Source of the DNA: an uncultured Acidimicrobiales bacterium
Lineage (GTDB): Bacteria > Actinomycetota > Acidimicrobiia > Acidimicrobiales > SHLQ01
Assembly: GCA_937922235.1 (NCBI GenBank)
Contig: CAKZVC010000025.1
Coordinates: 1-64,000 of the forward strand
DNA: 64,000 bases
Reading direction: 5' to 3'
Part shown: in pieces, positions 25,182-33,719 of the stretch
How positions within the stretch are numbered: position 1 is the first letter of the stretch
Layout: each line of letters opens with the position of its first letter
The notes under the pieces: model-generated
The model's input: only the letters and a program-made list of their open reading frames with translations
Told to the model about the DNA's origin: nothing
The model's database searches: none
Position numbers and translations under genes: made by a program

Positions 25182-25197
25182 GGAAACAGCTTTCCAT
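25180..25197. promoter_or_regulatory. IclR-type palindrome in the divergent dehydrogenase/transhydrogenase region
   Basis: ATGGAAA-CAGC-TTTCCAT is a perfect inverted repeat overlapping the start codon of the FAD/Fe-S gene and 117 bp before the transhydrogenase start. TGGAA/TTCCA half sites are typical of IclR-family operators and also occur, in opposite order, in the boxes at 22244 and 27566. Confidence 0.5.
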
Positions 25198-25313
25198 TTT
25201 TGGGTCTAGGGTGCAGAATCGTTGGAGTCGCATCGCGAAGCGGTGGCGTCTCAATGATGATGCCAGTATGGCAACGAGTCCCGATACGGGGCAGACCAGG
25301 GGGAAGAAAAGAC

Positions 25314-26621
25314 ATGTTGTGCCAGCACTATGACCTGAAGCTTGAAGGCGCCGACACCGCGTTTAGCGTCGACGCATCGAACACCACGTTCGGCGCCGGG
25401 TGTCTTTCCGAGGCCGGTGAGATTGCAAAGTCCCTCGGAGTCAAGCGCATTGCGTTGTTCACCGACGACGCACTTGCCCAGACCCAGCATGTCGCCAAGG
25501 TGATCGCTTCGCTGAAGGCCGCCGACGTCGACATCGCCCTGTACGACAACGTGCGCGTCGAGCCCACCGACGACTCGTTCATCGCCGCATCGAAGTTCGC
25601 GAGCGACTCGAACGTCGACGGCTTCATCTCGGTTGGCGGAGGCTCGGTTATCGATACCGCGAAGGCTGCGAACCTCTACAGCACGTACCCCGCCGAATTC
25701 CTCGACTACGTCAACGCCCCGATCGGCAAAGGCATCCCGGTCCCCGGCGCCCTGAAGCCGCACATTGCTTGCCCAACCACCTCCGGCACCGGCAGTGAGT
25801 GCACCGGCATCGCCGTGTTCGACCTTCTCGAGATGAAGGCCAAGACGGGCATTGCCTCAAAGATGATCCGCCCAACCCGCGCCCTCATCGACCCCGACAC
25901 CACGCTCACCCTTCCACCGAACGTCGTCGCCGCAAGTTGCTTCGACGTACTCAGCCATGCGCTCGAGAGCTACACCGCTCGTCCTTACACCCAGCGCCCA
26001 GCCGCAGCGTCGCCAGCACTTCGCCCATCGAGCCAGGGTGCAAACCCATGGAGTGACCTCGGTTGCGCCGAGGCGCTCCGCCTTGCTGGCATCTACCTCG
26101 AGCGTGCAGTAGCCGACGCCAACGACGTCGAAGCACGTCACCAGCTCATGTGGGCGTCGACCCTCGCCGGGATTGCGTTCGGCAACGCCGGCTGTCACGC
26201 ACCACACGGCATGAGCTACTCGGTGTCAGGTCTCGTCAAGGACTTCCAGCCCGATGGATACCCCAAGGGTGAGCCGATGGTTCCCCACGGCATGAGCGTG
26301 ATCGTGAACTCACCGTCGGTCTTCCGTATCACCGGTAACGATCAGCCTGATCGCCACATCGATGGCGCACGCTTCCTCGGTGCCGACGTCGCGGACGTTG
26401 GTCCAAGCGAAGCGGGCGAAGTGCTGTCCGATCGCATCATCGAACTGATGAAGGCGACCGACATGCCGAACGGCCTTACCGGTGTTGGCTACAGCGCCGA
26501 CGACATTCCAGCGCTCGTCAACGGGTCGATCAATCAGCGTCGTCTCCTCGACAACGCGCCAATGTCGATCGACGAAGAGGTCCTCACCAACATGTACGCG
26601 GGCGCTGTCAGCTACTGGTAA
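25314..26621 (+). CDS. Hydroxyacid-oxoacid transhydrogenase-like iron-containing alcohol dehydrogenase
   Basis: A 435-residue type III (iron) alcohol dehydrogenase whose sequence follows the hydroxyacid-oxoacid transhydrogenase (ADHFE1/HOT) subgroup closely: [34 protein letters not shown] and [20 protein letters not shown] are near-identical to the animal enzyme from memory. The metal ligands D211, H215, H298 and H325 are all present, as is the nucleotide loop [13 protein letters not shown] oxidises 4-hydroxybutyrate to succinate semialdehyde while reducing 2-oxoglutarate to D-2-hydroxyglutarate. ATG 25314 is chosen because AGGGGGAAG precedes it by eight bases; the longer frame has no such site. 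The xsc context suggests isethionate as hydride donor. An ordinary NAD-dependent dehydrogenase role is the alternative. Confidence 0.83.
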   Translation: MLCQHYDLKLEGADTAFSVDASNTTFGAGCLSEAGEIAKSLGVKRIALFTDDALAQTQHVAKVIASLKAADVDIALYDNVRVEPTDDSFIAASKFASDSNVDGFISVGGGSVIDTAKAANLYSTYPAEFLDYVNAPIGKGIPVPGALKPHIACPTTSGTGSECTGIAVFDLLEMKAKTGIASKMIRPTRALIDPDTTLTLPPNVVAASCFDVLSHALESYTARPYTQRPAAASPALRPSSQGANPWSDLGCAEALRLAGIYLERAVADANDVEARHQLMWASTLAGIAFGNAGCHAPHGMSYSVSGLVKDFQPDGYPKGEPMVPHGMSVIVNSPSVFRITGNDQPDRHIDGARFLGADVADVGPSEAGEVLSDRIIELMKATDMPNGLTGVGYSADDIPALVNGSINQRRLLDNAPMSIDEEVLTNMYAGAVSYW

Positions 26622-26658
26622 CCGTATTGAGTCACCGCTGACGCGGTTCCTCAAACCA

Positions 26659-26684
26659 CAGAACGTCGCTGGCGCTCCGTTCTG
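26659..26684. terminator. Weak hairpin between convergent transhydrogenase and iclR genes
   Basis: CAGAACG pairs with CGTTCTG across a 12-base loop that has its own short GC pairing. No T-run follows. Confidence 0.4.
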
Positions 26685-26699
26685 CCCTGGAGCTGAGAG

Positions 26700-27503
26700 T
26701 CAGCCGACGTCGTTGAGCTTGTCTAGGCCGAGCGTGTCTCGGATTTCGTTTGCGGCAGCGATGACCTGTTCGGAAATTGCGGCAATGCGCTCGGGCGTCA
26801 TGCGCACTGTTGGACCCTGCACGGCAATGGCAGCAACCGCAACGCCATCGGCATCCAAGATCGGAGCTGCCACGCAACTGACACCGGTGATGCTCTCCTG
26901 ATCGTCAATGGCGTACCCACGTTCTTGTGTCCTTGCGAGTTCCTTCTCGTAGTCGGCTTCAGATGTGATCGACGTCGGAGTGATCTTTTTGTAGTTGAGC
27001 TTTGGAAGTGGTGAGTTGTTGAACGCCAGCAATGCCTTGCCCATCGATGAGCAGTGCATCGAGATGCGAGAGCCAGCCGGCTGGTCGAAGCGAAGTGGCT
27101 GGACGGACTCAACTCGAAGCATAACGACCACATCCTTGCCGTCGGCAATGCCCATGTTCACCGACTCGCCGGTGATGCCGCCGATGCGTTCCAGAATCGG
27201 GAGTGCGCGATCGAAGCCCCAGGACTCGCGGGCTGACTGTCCGAGGACGTGGGCAGCATGACCGAGGTGGTAGCGGTCGGTTTCGGCACTTTGTTCGAGG
27301 TAACCGCTTTGCACAAGCGCTCGCACGATGCGATGGACGGTGCTCGGACTGAGGTCTGCGTCGGCAGCAATTTCGGTAATGCCTTGCTCTGGCGTCGCGA
27401 CGAAGCTTGACAGGACGTGAAGAGCCCGGTCGATTGCCTTGGTTCCCGCCACGCTCTTTGAGCCGGAACCTGACTTGGTTGCGTCGCCTGTGTCAGATGT
27501 CAT
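26700..27503 (-). CDS. IclR family transcriptional regulator of the sulfonate genes
   Basis: A 267-residue IclR-type protein: an N-terminal winged helix-turn-helix (about residues 20-75, ITEIAADADLSPSTVHRIVRALVQSGYLEQ) and a C-terminal effector domain with MHCSSMGKALLAF, GYAIDDQESITGVSCVAAPI and the final dimer helix. The start is set at ATG 27503; a longer frame to 27542 has no support. It is divergent from xsc, and an ATTCCACAATGTGGAAT palindrome between them recurs before the TRAP operon, so this protein probably controls itself, xsc and transport. Known isethionate clusters also contain an IclR-type regulator, as I recall. The effector is not known. Confidence 0.9.
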   Translation of the reverse strand: MTSDTGDATKSGSGSKSVAGTKAIDRALHVLSSFVATPEQGITEIAADADLSPSTVHRIVRALVQSGYLEQSAETDRYHLGHAAHVLGQSARESWGFDRALPILERIGGITGESVNMGIADGKDVVVMLRVESVQPLRFDQPAGSRISMHCSSMGKALLAFNNSPLPKLNYKKITPTSITSEADYEKELARTQERGYAIDDQESITGVSCVAAPILDADGVAVAAIAVQGPTVRMTPERIAAISEQVIAAANEIRDTLGLDKLNDVG

Positions 27504-27564
27504 TAACCACGAGCATGCAGCACCTACGAGGATCAATGCCATTCCAGCGAAAAGTAGAACATTG

Positions 27565-27581
27565 ATTCCACAATGTGGAAT
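27565..27581. promoter_or_regulatory. Operator between iclR and xsc
   Basis: ATTCCACAATGTGGAAT is a perfect 17-bp palindrome in the 202-bp divergent region, 62 bp from iclR and 125 bp from xsc. The inner 15 bases recur exactly at 22244-22258. Confidence 0.75.
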
Positions 27582-27705
27582 GCTGGGAACACGTCAGTTA
27601 CAGTTCTTTCCGGGATACGAAAGTCAGTCTTACTGATCTGTTATACGCTCTCACTTGCTGCGACGAAGCGGCAACCCAAAACTTTGAATCGAATGGGGAT
27701 TTCAC

Positions 27706-29472
27706 ATGACACGGATGACGCCTAGCGAGGCTTTCGTCGAGACACTCGTGGCCAACAAGGTCGACACGACCTTCGGCATTATGGGATCGGCGTTCATGGA
27801 CGCGATGGACATTTTCGCACCCGCGGGTATTCGTCTTGTCCCCGTCGTTCACGAGCAGGGTGCAGCACACATGGCCGACGGCTACGCACGCGTGTCCGGT
27901 CGCCATGGCGTGATCATTGGTCAGAACGGCCCCGGCATCTCGAACTGCGTCACCGCAGTTGCCGCAGCGTTCTGGGCGCACTCGCCAGTCGTCATCATCA
28001 CTCCGCAGACCGGCTCGGGCGGCATTGGCCTCGGTGGCTTCCAGGAAGCCAACCAGCTCCCAATGTTCGAGGAGTTCGTCAAGTACCAAGGTCAGGTTGA
28101 CAACGAGAACCGCATGGCCGAAATCACCGCTCGTGCCTTCGACCGTGCAATCTCCGACATGGGCCCAACCCAGGTCAACATCCCCCGCGACCGATTCTAC
28201 GGCGACATCGACGTCGAGATCCCAACACCAACCCGCCTCGACCGCGGCCCCGGCGGATCGGCAACCCTCGATGCTGCAGCCGACCTTCTTGCTGAAGCTG
28301 AATTCCCCGTCCTTCTGAGCGGTGGCGGCGTCGTCCAGGGCGACGCAATGGCGGAGTGTGTAGCACTCGCCGAGCGCCTCGGCGGCCCGGTCTGCAACAC
28401 CTACCTTCACAACGACAGCTTCCCCGCAAGCCACCCACAGTGGACCGGACCTCTCGGCTACCAGGGTTCGAAGGCTGCCATGAAGCTCATCAACAAGGCC
28501 GACGTTGTCCTCGCCCTCGGCACCCGCCTCGGCCCATTCGGCACGCTCCCACAGCACGACATGGACTACTGGCCAAAGGACGCCAAGATCATCCAGGTCG
28601 ACGCCGACCACAAGATGCTTGGCCTCGTGAAGCCAGTCGACGTTGCCATCCATGGTGACGCCGGCGAAGCCGCAACCGCAATCCTCGAGCGCCTGAACGC
28701 TCGCACCCTCAAGTGCGACGCCACCAAGGACGAGCGCGCCGCAACCACTCGTGAAGAGGTCGACGCTTGGGAGGCCGAGCTCGACGCTTGGATCCACGAG
28801 AAGGACGACTTCTCGATGCAGATGATCGAAGAGGCAGAGGCCGAAGAGGGCAACTGGCTTCACCCACGCCAGGTACTCCGCGAGCTCGAGAAGGCAATGC
28901 CGCCACGTGTCATGGTCTCGACCGACATCGGCAACATCAACTCGGTGGCGAACAGCTACCTCCGCTTCGAAGAGCCACGCAGCTTTTTCGCGGCAATGAG
29001 CTGGGGCAACTGCGGATATGCACTGCCAACGATCATCGGCGCCAAGGCGGCCGCACCAGATCGTCCCGCCGTGTCCTACGCCGGTGACGGTGCTTGGGCC
29101 ATGAGCATGACCGAGATCATGACTGCGGTCCGCCACGACATTCCTGTCACCTCGATCGTCTTCCACAACCGCCAATGGGGCGCAGAGAAGAAGAACCAGG
29201 TCGACTTCTACGGCCGTCGCTTCGTAGCGGGCGAGCTCGATGGTGGCGAGAACTACGCCGAGATGGCCGAGACTTTCGGTTGCATCGGCGTGCGTGTCGA
29301 CGACATCAACGAGGTTGGGCCAGCACTCAAGGCAGCGATCGACGCTCAGATGAACGAAGGCAAGAGCACGGTTATCGAGATCATGTGCACCAAGGAACTG
29401 GGCGACCCGTTCCGTAAGGATGCACTCTCCAAGCCAGTTCGTCATCTCGCCAAGTACAAGGACTACGTCTAA
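27706..29472 (+). CDS. xsc: Sulfoacetaldehyde acetyltransferase
   Basis: A 588-residue thiamine-diphosphate enzyme that cleaves sulfoacetaldehyde with phosphate to acetyl phosphate and sulfite. The N-terminal region follows Xsc closely (MTPSEAFVETLVANKV, FGIMGSAFMDAMD, HEQGAAHMADGYARVSGRHG, QNGPGISN), with the catalytic glutamate E50. GGFQEANQLP is a hallmark separating Xsc from acetolactate synthases. The ThDP-metal motif is GDGAW...HNRQWG in the last third. The length equals that of known Xsc (about 590-600). A GGGGAT ribosome site precedes the ATG, with an IclR-type operator upstream. With Tpa, Pta and a probable isethionate branch nearby, it is the meeting point of the local sulfonate routes. 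It ends before an inverted-repeat element. Confidence 0.95.
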   Translation: MTRMTPSEAFVETLVANKVDTTFGIMGSAFMDAMDIFAPAGIRLVPVVHEQGAAHMADGYARVSGRHGVIIGQNGPGISNCVTAVAAAFWAHSPVVIITPQTGSGGIGLGGFQEANQLPMFEEFVKYQGQVDNENRMAEITARAFDRAISDMGPTQVNIPRDRFYGDIDVEIPTPTRLDRGPGGSATLDAAADLLAEAEFPVLLSGGGVVQGDAMAECVALAERLGGPVCNTYLHNDSFPASHPQWTGPLGYQGSKAAMKLINKADVVLALGTRLGPFGTLPQHDMDYWPKDAKIIQVDADHKMLGLVKPVDVAIHGDAGEAATAILERLNARTLKCDATKDERAATTREEVDAWEAELDAWIHEKDDFSMQMIEEAEAEEGNWLHPRQVLRELEKAMPPRVMVSTDIGNINSVANSYLRFEEPRSFFAAMSWGNCGYALPTIIGAKAAAPDRPAVSYAGDGAWAMSMTEIMTAVRHDIPVTSIVFHNRQWGAEKKNQVDFYGRRFVAGELDGGENYAEMAETFGCIGVRVDDINEVGPALKAAIDAQMNEGKSTVIEIMCTKELGDPFRKDALSKPVRHLAKYKDYV

Positions 29473-29480
29473 CGAGCGGT

Positions 29481-29620
29481 CTCGATTTGTTCTTCACGGT
29501 GAGTCCTTCGCTCGCCAGCATCGGCGGTCTCGCCTCCGGCTGCGCATCGCTTTGCTCGCTTGCAAAGTCGGCTTCGAGCCACCGGCGCTGTCGGCTACGG
29601 ACTCACCTGAACAAATCGAG
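29481..29620. repeat. Fold-back element after xsc (imperfect terminal inverted repeats)
   Basis: The arms CTCGATTTGTTC...GTGAGTCC (29481-29506) and GGACTCAC..GAACAAATCGAG (29599-29620) are complementary, and the GC-rich interior (with TCGC/GCTCG repeats) can extend the fold. It may act as the xsc terminator or be a small non-autonomous repeat element. No gene lies in it. Confidence 0.5.
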
Positions 29621-29751
29621 CCCACTCGCCAGCCGAAAGGCAGCTCCGGACGCCGTTTCGGTCTCGCCGAGCTCCAGCTCATCCAGGAACTCGCAATGCT
29701 CGTGCCCTCGTGTGTCGTTGCCGACCGAGGTGCAAGGATCGGGAGGTGGAC

Positions 29752-30738
29752 ATGGATTTCGAGCCGATCACGTTTGAGGAGTACGAGGCGGCGTATCGGC
29801 GGTTCATTGCTTGCTTGCAGGAGACTGGGGTCGAGCACACCGAGGCCGGATTGGATCCGGAGCATCAGCGGTTTGTGTATTTCGTTCAGGGGGATCTCGA
29901 TCCTGTCACCCACAGGGTCCCGGGCGACGATTGCTACGACCGCGAGTTTGCTGATGCCGATGAGCGCTGGCAGTACCAGCAGCAAGCGCCGTTGATGAAG
30001 GCGACGTTTGACCGAGCACTGGCATTCTTCGCAGACCGCGGCGTCACCGAATTCCCCGAGGGCTACGTCGAGTCGGAAAGCCTTGGCGGGCTGATTCAAC
30101 ACGCCGTGTCGATCCATGGCGAACAGGTTGCACGTGACTACAGCCAAGCAGAGCAAGCGCACGACGTTCGCCAGCGCATGGAGCAGTTGGAAACCCAACC
30201 AGCACCCGCTCCGTGGGAAGAGCTGGCCACTGTCCAGAACGGAAGTTTCCTCGCCGTTGGATTGTCTGATGACAGTCGTTTCTGCCTCGTGGTTGGTCAC
30301 CATGGTCGCTCAGTCGTCGACGTCACCACGGGTGAGGAGGTCGCTCGAGTTGAGAGCCACGATCTCGATTCATTCCTTTCGCGATCGAACACTGTCGCAG
30401 CAGGAATTGGACCCCTGGACGGCGTGAACATGCCGCTCGCAGGCTTGTGGGGCGGGGGACTACCGAGTTCGACGCCCGATGGTTGGTATGTCTTTCGGAT
30501 GCCGAAACAGTGGTCGGACGAGCGAATCGTTCTTCAGTGCCCGGACGCCAACATGTACAGCTCGTACAAGGGTTTGACGCAGATCGCAGCACCGTTGTCG
30601 GAACTCCGGGCTGTCGGGTTCACGCTCGACGGAGCGGTGCTTGTGGTTGCGACGAGCTCCACTCTGCAGATCTGGCGCCGGCCGATGCCCAATGAGACCA
30701 CAGGCAACAAGACTTCTACAGATAGCGTGCGATCGTGA
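29752..30738 (+). CDS. Hypothetical protein upstream of cobS
   Basis: A 328-residue, probably cytoplasmic protein with an acidic N-terminal half rich in aromatic residues (about 1-150) and a beta-rich C-terminal half with possible propeller-like strands ([49 protein letters not shown]). The start is set by an excellent ribosome site (GGGAGGTGG) before ATG 29752. Its last codons overlap the cobS start (GTGA), so it is co-translated with the chelatase genes. No family was recognised. Confidence 0.75.
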   Translation: MDFEPITFEEYEAAYRRFIACLQETGVEHTEAGLDPEHQRFVYFVQGDLDPVTHRVPGDDCYDREFADADERWQYQQQAPLMKATFDRALAFFADRGVTEFPEGYVESESLGGLIQHAVSIHGEQVARDYSQAEQAHDVRQRMEQLETQPAPAPWEELATVQNGSFLAVGLSDDSRFCLVVGHHGRSVVDVTTGEEVARVESHDLDSFLSRSNTVAAGIGPLDGVNMPLAGLWGGGLPSSTPDGWYVFRMPKQWSDERIVLQCPDANMYSSYKGLTQIAAPLSELRAVGFTLDGAVLVVATSSTLQIWRRPMPNETTGNKTSTDSVRS

Positions 30739-31661
30739 ACGAATCCCCAACAGTTGATGTGAGCGTCGATGAGGTCTTCGGCTTCACGACCGATCTGAAG
30801 GTGCAGGCGTTTGCCGAGCCCTCGGACTGGACGCCTGCGGTTGATCCGGCCTACTCGTTCGATCCTGAGGTGACGCTCGCGATTCTCGCTGGGTTCACCC
30901 ATAACCGGCGTGTCTTGGTTCAGGGCGCTCATGGCACTGGCAAGTCGACGCACATCGAACAGGTCGCTGCTCGACTGAATTGGCCTGCGGTTCGCGTGAA
31001 CCTCGATGGCCACATCAGCCGCATGGATCTCGTTGGACGTGACGCCATCGTTGTTCGCGACGGCGCGCAGGTCACCGAGTTCGTCGAGGGCATGTTGCCG
31101 TGGGCGTTGCAGAACCCCGTTGCGCTTATCTTCGACGAGTTCGATGCTGGTCGCCCCGACGTCATGTTCGTTATTCAGCGCGTGCTCGAGAAGGACGGGC
31201 GTCTCACACTGCTCGACCAGAACCGGGTTATCACGCCGCACCCGTCGTTCCGCTTGTTCGCCACGGCAAACACCGTGGGCCTCGGCAACCTCACCGGCCT
31301 CTATCACGGCACCCAGGTGCTCAACCAGGCACAGATCGACCGCTTCAACGTGGTTGCCACGCTCAACTATCTGGCTCCCGAGAAGGAAGCGCAGATCGTC
31401 CAGGCCCAAGTGCCAAACGCTGACCCCGCAGTAATCGACAAGATGATCGCTGTTGCGGGCCTCACTCGGGACGGCTTCGCTGCCGGCGACCTGTCGACGG
31501 TGATGTCGCCCCGCACGGTTATCAGCTGGGCCGAGAACCTCGGCATCTTCGGCGACCCGAGCTCGGCGTTCCGACTTGCGTTCGTCAACAAATGCGACGA
31601 AGCCGAACAACCGCTTGTCGCCGAGTACTTCCAGCGGGCATTCGACACCGAGCTGGCATGA
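30735..31661 (+). CDS. cobS: CobS-like AAA+ ATPase (cobaltochelatase/MoxR type)
   Basis: A 308-residue AAA+ ATPase with Walker [10 protein letters not shown] (residues 64-72), Walker [15 protein letters not shown] (about 130-142) and the sensor-1 segment [12 protein letters not shown]. The sequence follows the CobS subunit of aerobic cobaltochelatase, which with CobT drives cobalt insertion by CobN in vitamin B12 synthesis. CobN is not in this window, so a more general MoxR/VWA chaperone role with CobT cannot be excluded. The GTG start overlaps the previous gene. Its stop overlaps the ATG of a short frame made of 66-bp repeats (31658-31864), and the CobT gene follows. Confidence 0.85.
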   Translation: MNESPTVDVSVDEVFGFTTDLKVQAFAEPSDWTPAVDPAYSFDPEVTLAILAGFTHNRRVLVQGAHGTGKSTHIEQVAARLNWPAVRVNLDGHISRMDLVGRDAIVVRDGAQVTEFVEGMLPWALQNPVALIFDEFDAGRPDVMFVIQRVLEKDGRLTLLDQNRVITPHPSFRLFATANTVGLGNLTGLYHGTQVLNQAQIDRFNVVATLNYLAPEKEAQIVQAQVPNADPAVIDKMIAVAGLTRDGFAAGDLSTVMSPRTVISWAENLGIFGDPSSAFRLAFVNKCDEAEQPLVAEYFQRAFDTELA

Positions 31662-31864
31662 GCCTTGCTGAGCGCTTGCGCGAAGGTAGCCCCGAGCGGG
31701 CCGTGAGCGTAGCGAACACGAGCGGGAATGGTGCTGAGCGCTTGCGCGAAGGTAGCCCCGAGCGGGCCGTGAGCGCAGCGAACACGAGCGGGAATGGTGC
31801 TGAGCGCTTGCGCGAAGGGAGCCCCGAGCGGGCCGTGAGCGTAGCGAACACGAGCGGGAAGTAG
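31658..31864 (+). CDS. Repeat-encoded peptide frame between cobS and cobT (doubtful)
   Basis: An ATG overlapping the cobS stop (ATGA) opens a 68-codon frame made of three 22-residue repeats (core [14 protein letters not shown] then ANTSGN). Because 66 is divisible by three the frame stays open through the repeats and stops just before cobT. It could carry ribosomes from cobS to cobT or encode a repeat peptide, or be chance. Confidence 0.3.
   Translation: MSLAERLREGSPERAVSVANTSGNGAERLREGSPERAVSAANTSGNGAERLREGSPERAVSVANTSGK
31669..31860. repeat. Tandem repeat: 66-bp unit, 2.9 copies
   Basis: Copies start at 31669, 31735 and 31801; the last lacks its final six bases. Copies differ at only one or two positions, indicating recent duplication or homogenisation. 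Each unit contains GC-rich palindromic parts (CCCGAGCGGG, and CGAGCGGG at its end). The array fills the cobS-cobT gap. Confidence 0.95.
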
Positions 31865-31871
31865 AGCGCGC

Positions 31872-33590
31872 ATGGAGGCTGTCGGTCGAGCAAGAGAGCG
31901 CAATGGTGCTGCGGTGCTTCGCGCTCTCGGGCGATCGCCTGAAGCCGAGTACCGCGCTGGCGTTCTCGCGATCCGCGACAAATCGGTTCCGCTCGCTGCG
32001 CCATACCTGCTCCAACCCGCGCCAAACGGAGCAGGGGACGACGGCGACACCGACGCCGGGTTTGCCCGCGGCGTGTACGACGCTATCGGTGTGCGGCTTC
32101 GCTATAGCGATCCCGAGCTCTTCGCTGCCACCGAACCAACCGAGGTCATTGCCCGAATCGTCTTCGACATGTGCGAGCAGCTGCGATGTGAGTCGCTGGT
32201 TCCCGAGTCGTTGGTGGGCACCCGACGCAACATGGATCATGCGTTTCGCCGTTGGTGTCGAGGTGAGGAGCTCACGAACACTGCTGGCGGGTTGCTGATC
32301 TTCACTGTCCTGCAGGTCGTTCGCTCTCGCCTCATCTCGCCGATCCACGACGAGCTCATCGAAGACCAGATCGAGTCGACCCGAGCGAACATCTCGCCGA
32401 TTATCGGCGTGGCGGTCAAGGGCCTTCGAGACAACCGATTCGATCAAGCAGCGTTCGCTGTACCGGCCCGCTCGTTAGCCGATGCCATCAACGACATGAT
32501 CGTCGACGGCGATGGCTCTCCTGAAGACGAACAGGCCACCGAGTCCAATTCGACCATTCTCATTCCGCCGGAGTGGAGTGAGGTCGACATGCCTGAGGGC
32601 GAAGCGGGCACCGGCGCACCCGCCGAATCTGCCGGCGGTGATGTCCAGGGCATCGAAGCGGTCGGCGACTACAAGGTCTACAACTCGGCGTACGACATCG
32701 AGCAGCTCGCCGAAGATCTGTTTCCGTTGAGCCGTCGTAGGTTCCTGCGTACTCAGCTGGACGAGCAGATCGCTGCACAGGCCGTCAGCCCGTTCGCGCT
32801 TGCCCGTCGATTGCGACGGTTGTTCTTGGGCGTCGAACGAGACGGTTGGCGCTCGGGTGAAGAAGAAGGCGTGCTCGACGCTGCTCGTCTTGGGCAGGTC
32901 ATTGCGAACCCAATGAACCGGGCAGTGTTTCGCCAAGAGCGGTACCGGCCAACCGCTCCGGCAGTGGTGACGTTCCTCCTCGACAACAGTGGCTCGATGA
33001 AGCGGCAACGTCACGAGACGGTGGCTGTTCTGGTCGACACACTTTCGCGGGCCCTCGACCTTGCGGGTGCGACAAGCGAGATCCTCGGCTTCACTACTGC
33101 CAGTTGGAATGGTGGTGAACCACGAAACGAGTGGCGCCGCGAAGGTCAGCCTCCGTCGCCTGGCCGCCTCGCCGAGACCAGCCACATCATTTACAAAGAC
33201 GCCGACACGCCGTGGAAGCGCAGCCGCCATTCCGTGTCGGCGCTTATGCGGACACAGCACTTCCGCGAAAGCGTCGACGGCGAAGCAATCGTGTGGGCCT
33301 ACAAGCGGCTGATCGAACGACCCGAACCCCGCAAGCTCCTTGTCGTGATCAGCGATGGAGCTCCGACCGAGGCAGCCACCCGATATGCGAACGGCGGTGA
33401 CTATCTCGAACGCCATCTCCGCGATGTTGTCCGCTACATCGAGCGCGAAGGCAGCGTCGAGATCGGCGCGATCGCCATCGACGAGCCGGTCGATTCACTG
33501 TTCATGAACTCCGTCGAGATGGACCTGTCAGGCACGCTCACCCTCGGCGAGTACGGTCTACTCGAACGACTCTTCGGCACACACCGTTAG
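31872..33590 (+). CDS. cobT: CobT-like cobaltochelatase subunit with VWA domain
   Basis: A 572-residue protein with an N-terminal CobT domain (about 1-215), an acidic linker (about 215-265) and a C-terminal von Willebrand A domain (about 355-570). The metal-binding MIDAS motif DNSGSM is intact near residue 371, followed by conserved SDGAPTE near the end. CobT pairs with the ATPase CobS and the large subunit CobN to insert cobalt into hydrogenobyrinate diamide. The 66-bp tandem repeat separates it from cobS, which may affect the subunit ratio. No strong ribosome site is seen. It is followed by two hairpins before a convergent gene. Confidence 0.87.
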   Translation: MEAVGRARERNGAAVLRALGRSPEAEYRAGVLAIRDKSVPLAAPYLLQPAPNGAGDDGDTDAGFARGVYDAIGVRLRYSDPELFAATEPTEVIARIVFDMCEQLRCESLVPESLVGTRRNMDHAFRRWCRGEELTNTAGGLLIFTVLQVVRSRLISPIHDELIEDQIESTRANISPIIGVAVKGLRDNRFDQAAFAVPARSLADAINDMIVDGDGSPEDEQATESNSTILIPPEWSEVDMPEGEAGTGAPAESAGGDVQGIEAVGDYKVYNSAYDIEQLAEDLFPLSRRRFLRTQLDEQIAAQAVSPFALARRLRRLFLGVERDGWRSGEEEGVLDAARLGQVIANPMNRAVFRQERYRPTAPAVVTFLLDNSGSMKRQRHETVAVLVDTLSRALDLAGATSEILGFTTASWNGGEPRNEWRREGQPPSPGRLAETSHIIYKDADTPWKRSRHSVSALMRTQHFRESVDGEAIVWAYKRLIERPEPRKLLVVISDGAPTEAATRYANGGDYLERHLRDVVRYIEREGSVEIGAIAIDEPVDSLFMNSVEMDLSGTLTLGEYGLLERLFGTHR

Positions 33591-33609
33591 CTTCGCCTGC
33601 CGGCAACTA

Positions 33610-33629
33610 CCTGGTCCCGCTGGACCAGG
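33610..33629. terminator. Hairpin after cobT
   Basis: CCTGGTCC-CGCT-GGACCAGG is a perfect eight-pair hairpin 20 bases after the cobT stop, without a T-run. Confidence 0.55.
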
Positions 33630-33657
33630 GGCCGAACGTCGTGTCACACTCCCTGAG

Positions 33658-33695
33658 TAGGCTGACTAGCGAAGCTTGCGAGCACCGTCAGCCTA
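33658..33695. terminator. Inverted repeat between convergent cobT and SnoaL-like genes
   Basis: TAGGCTGAC and GTCAGCCTA are perfectly complementary across 20 bases. Its position suggests a terminator for the leftward gene. Confidence 0.4.
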
Positions 33696-33719
33696 GGAAA
33701 TGGCTGGACAGGCTCGCTC

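Noticed and set aside
25314-26621. Sulfoacetaldehyde reductase (SarD-type) or simple NAD alcohol dehydrogenase
   Set aside because: Also iron alcohol dehydrogenases, but the [25 protein letters not shown] and [13 protein letters not shown] segments match the HOT subgroup better; kept as an alternative only.
27598-29445. 615-codon open frame on the minus strand across xsc
   Set aside because: It is the antisense shadow of xsc in high-GC DNA; its composition is low-complexity (Val/Asp/Leu/Cys rich) and matches no family.
31669-31860. CRISPR-like array
   Set aside because: Repeats are directly adjacent without unique spacers and no cas genes are present; it is a plain tandem repeat.
30534-32447. 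637-codon minus-strand frame spanning cobS, the tandem repeat and cobT
   Set aside because: It runs through three supported features on the other strand, and its middle is just the reverse of the 66-bp repeats.
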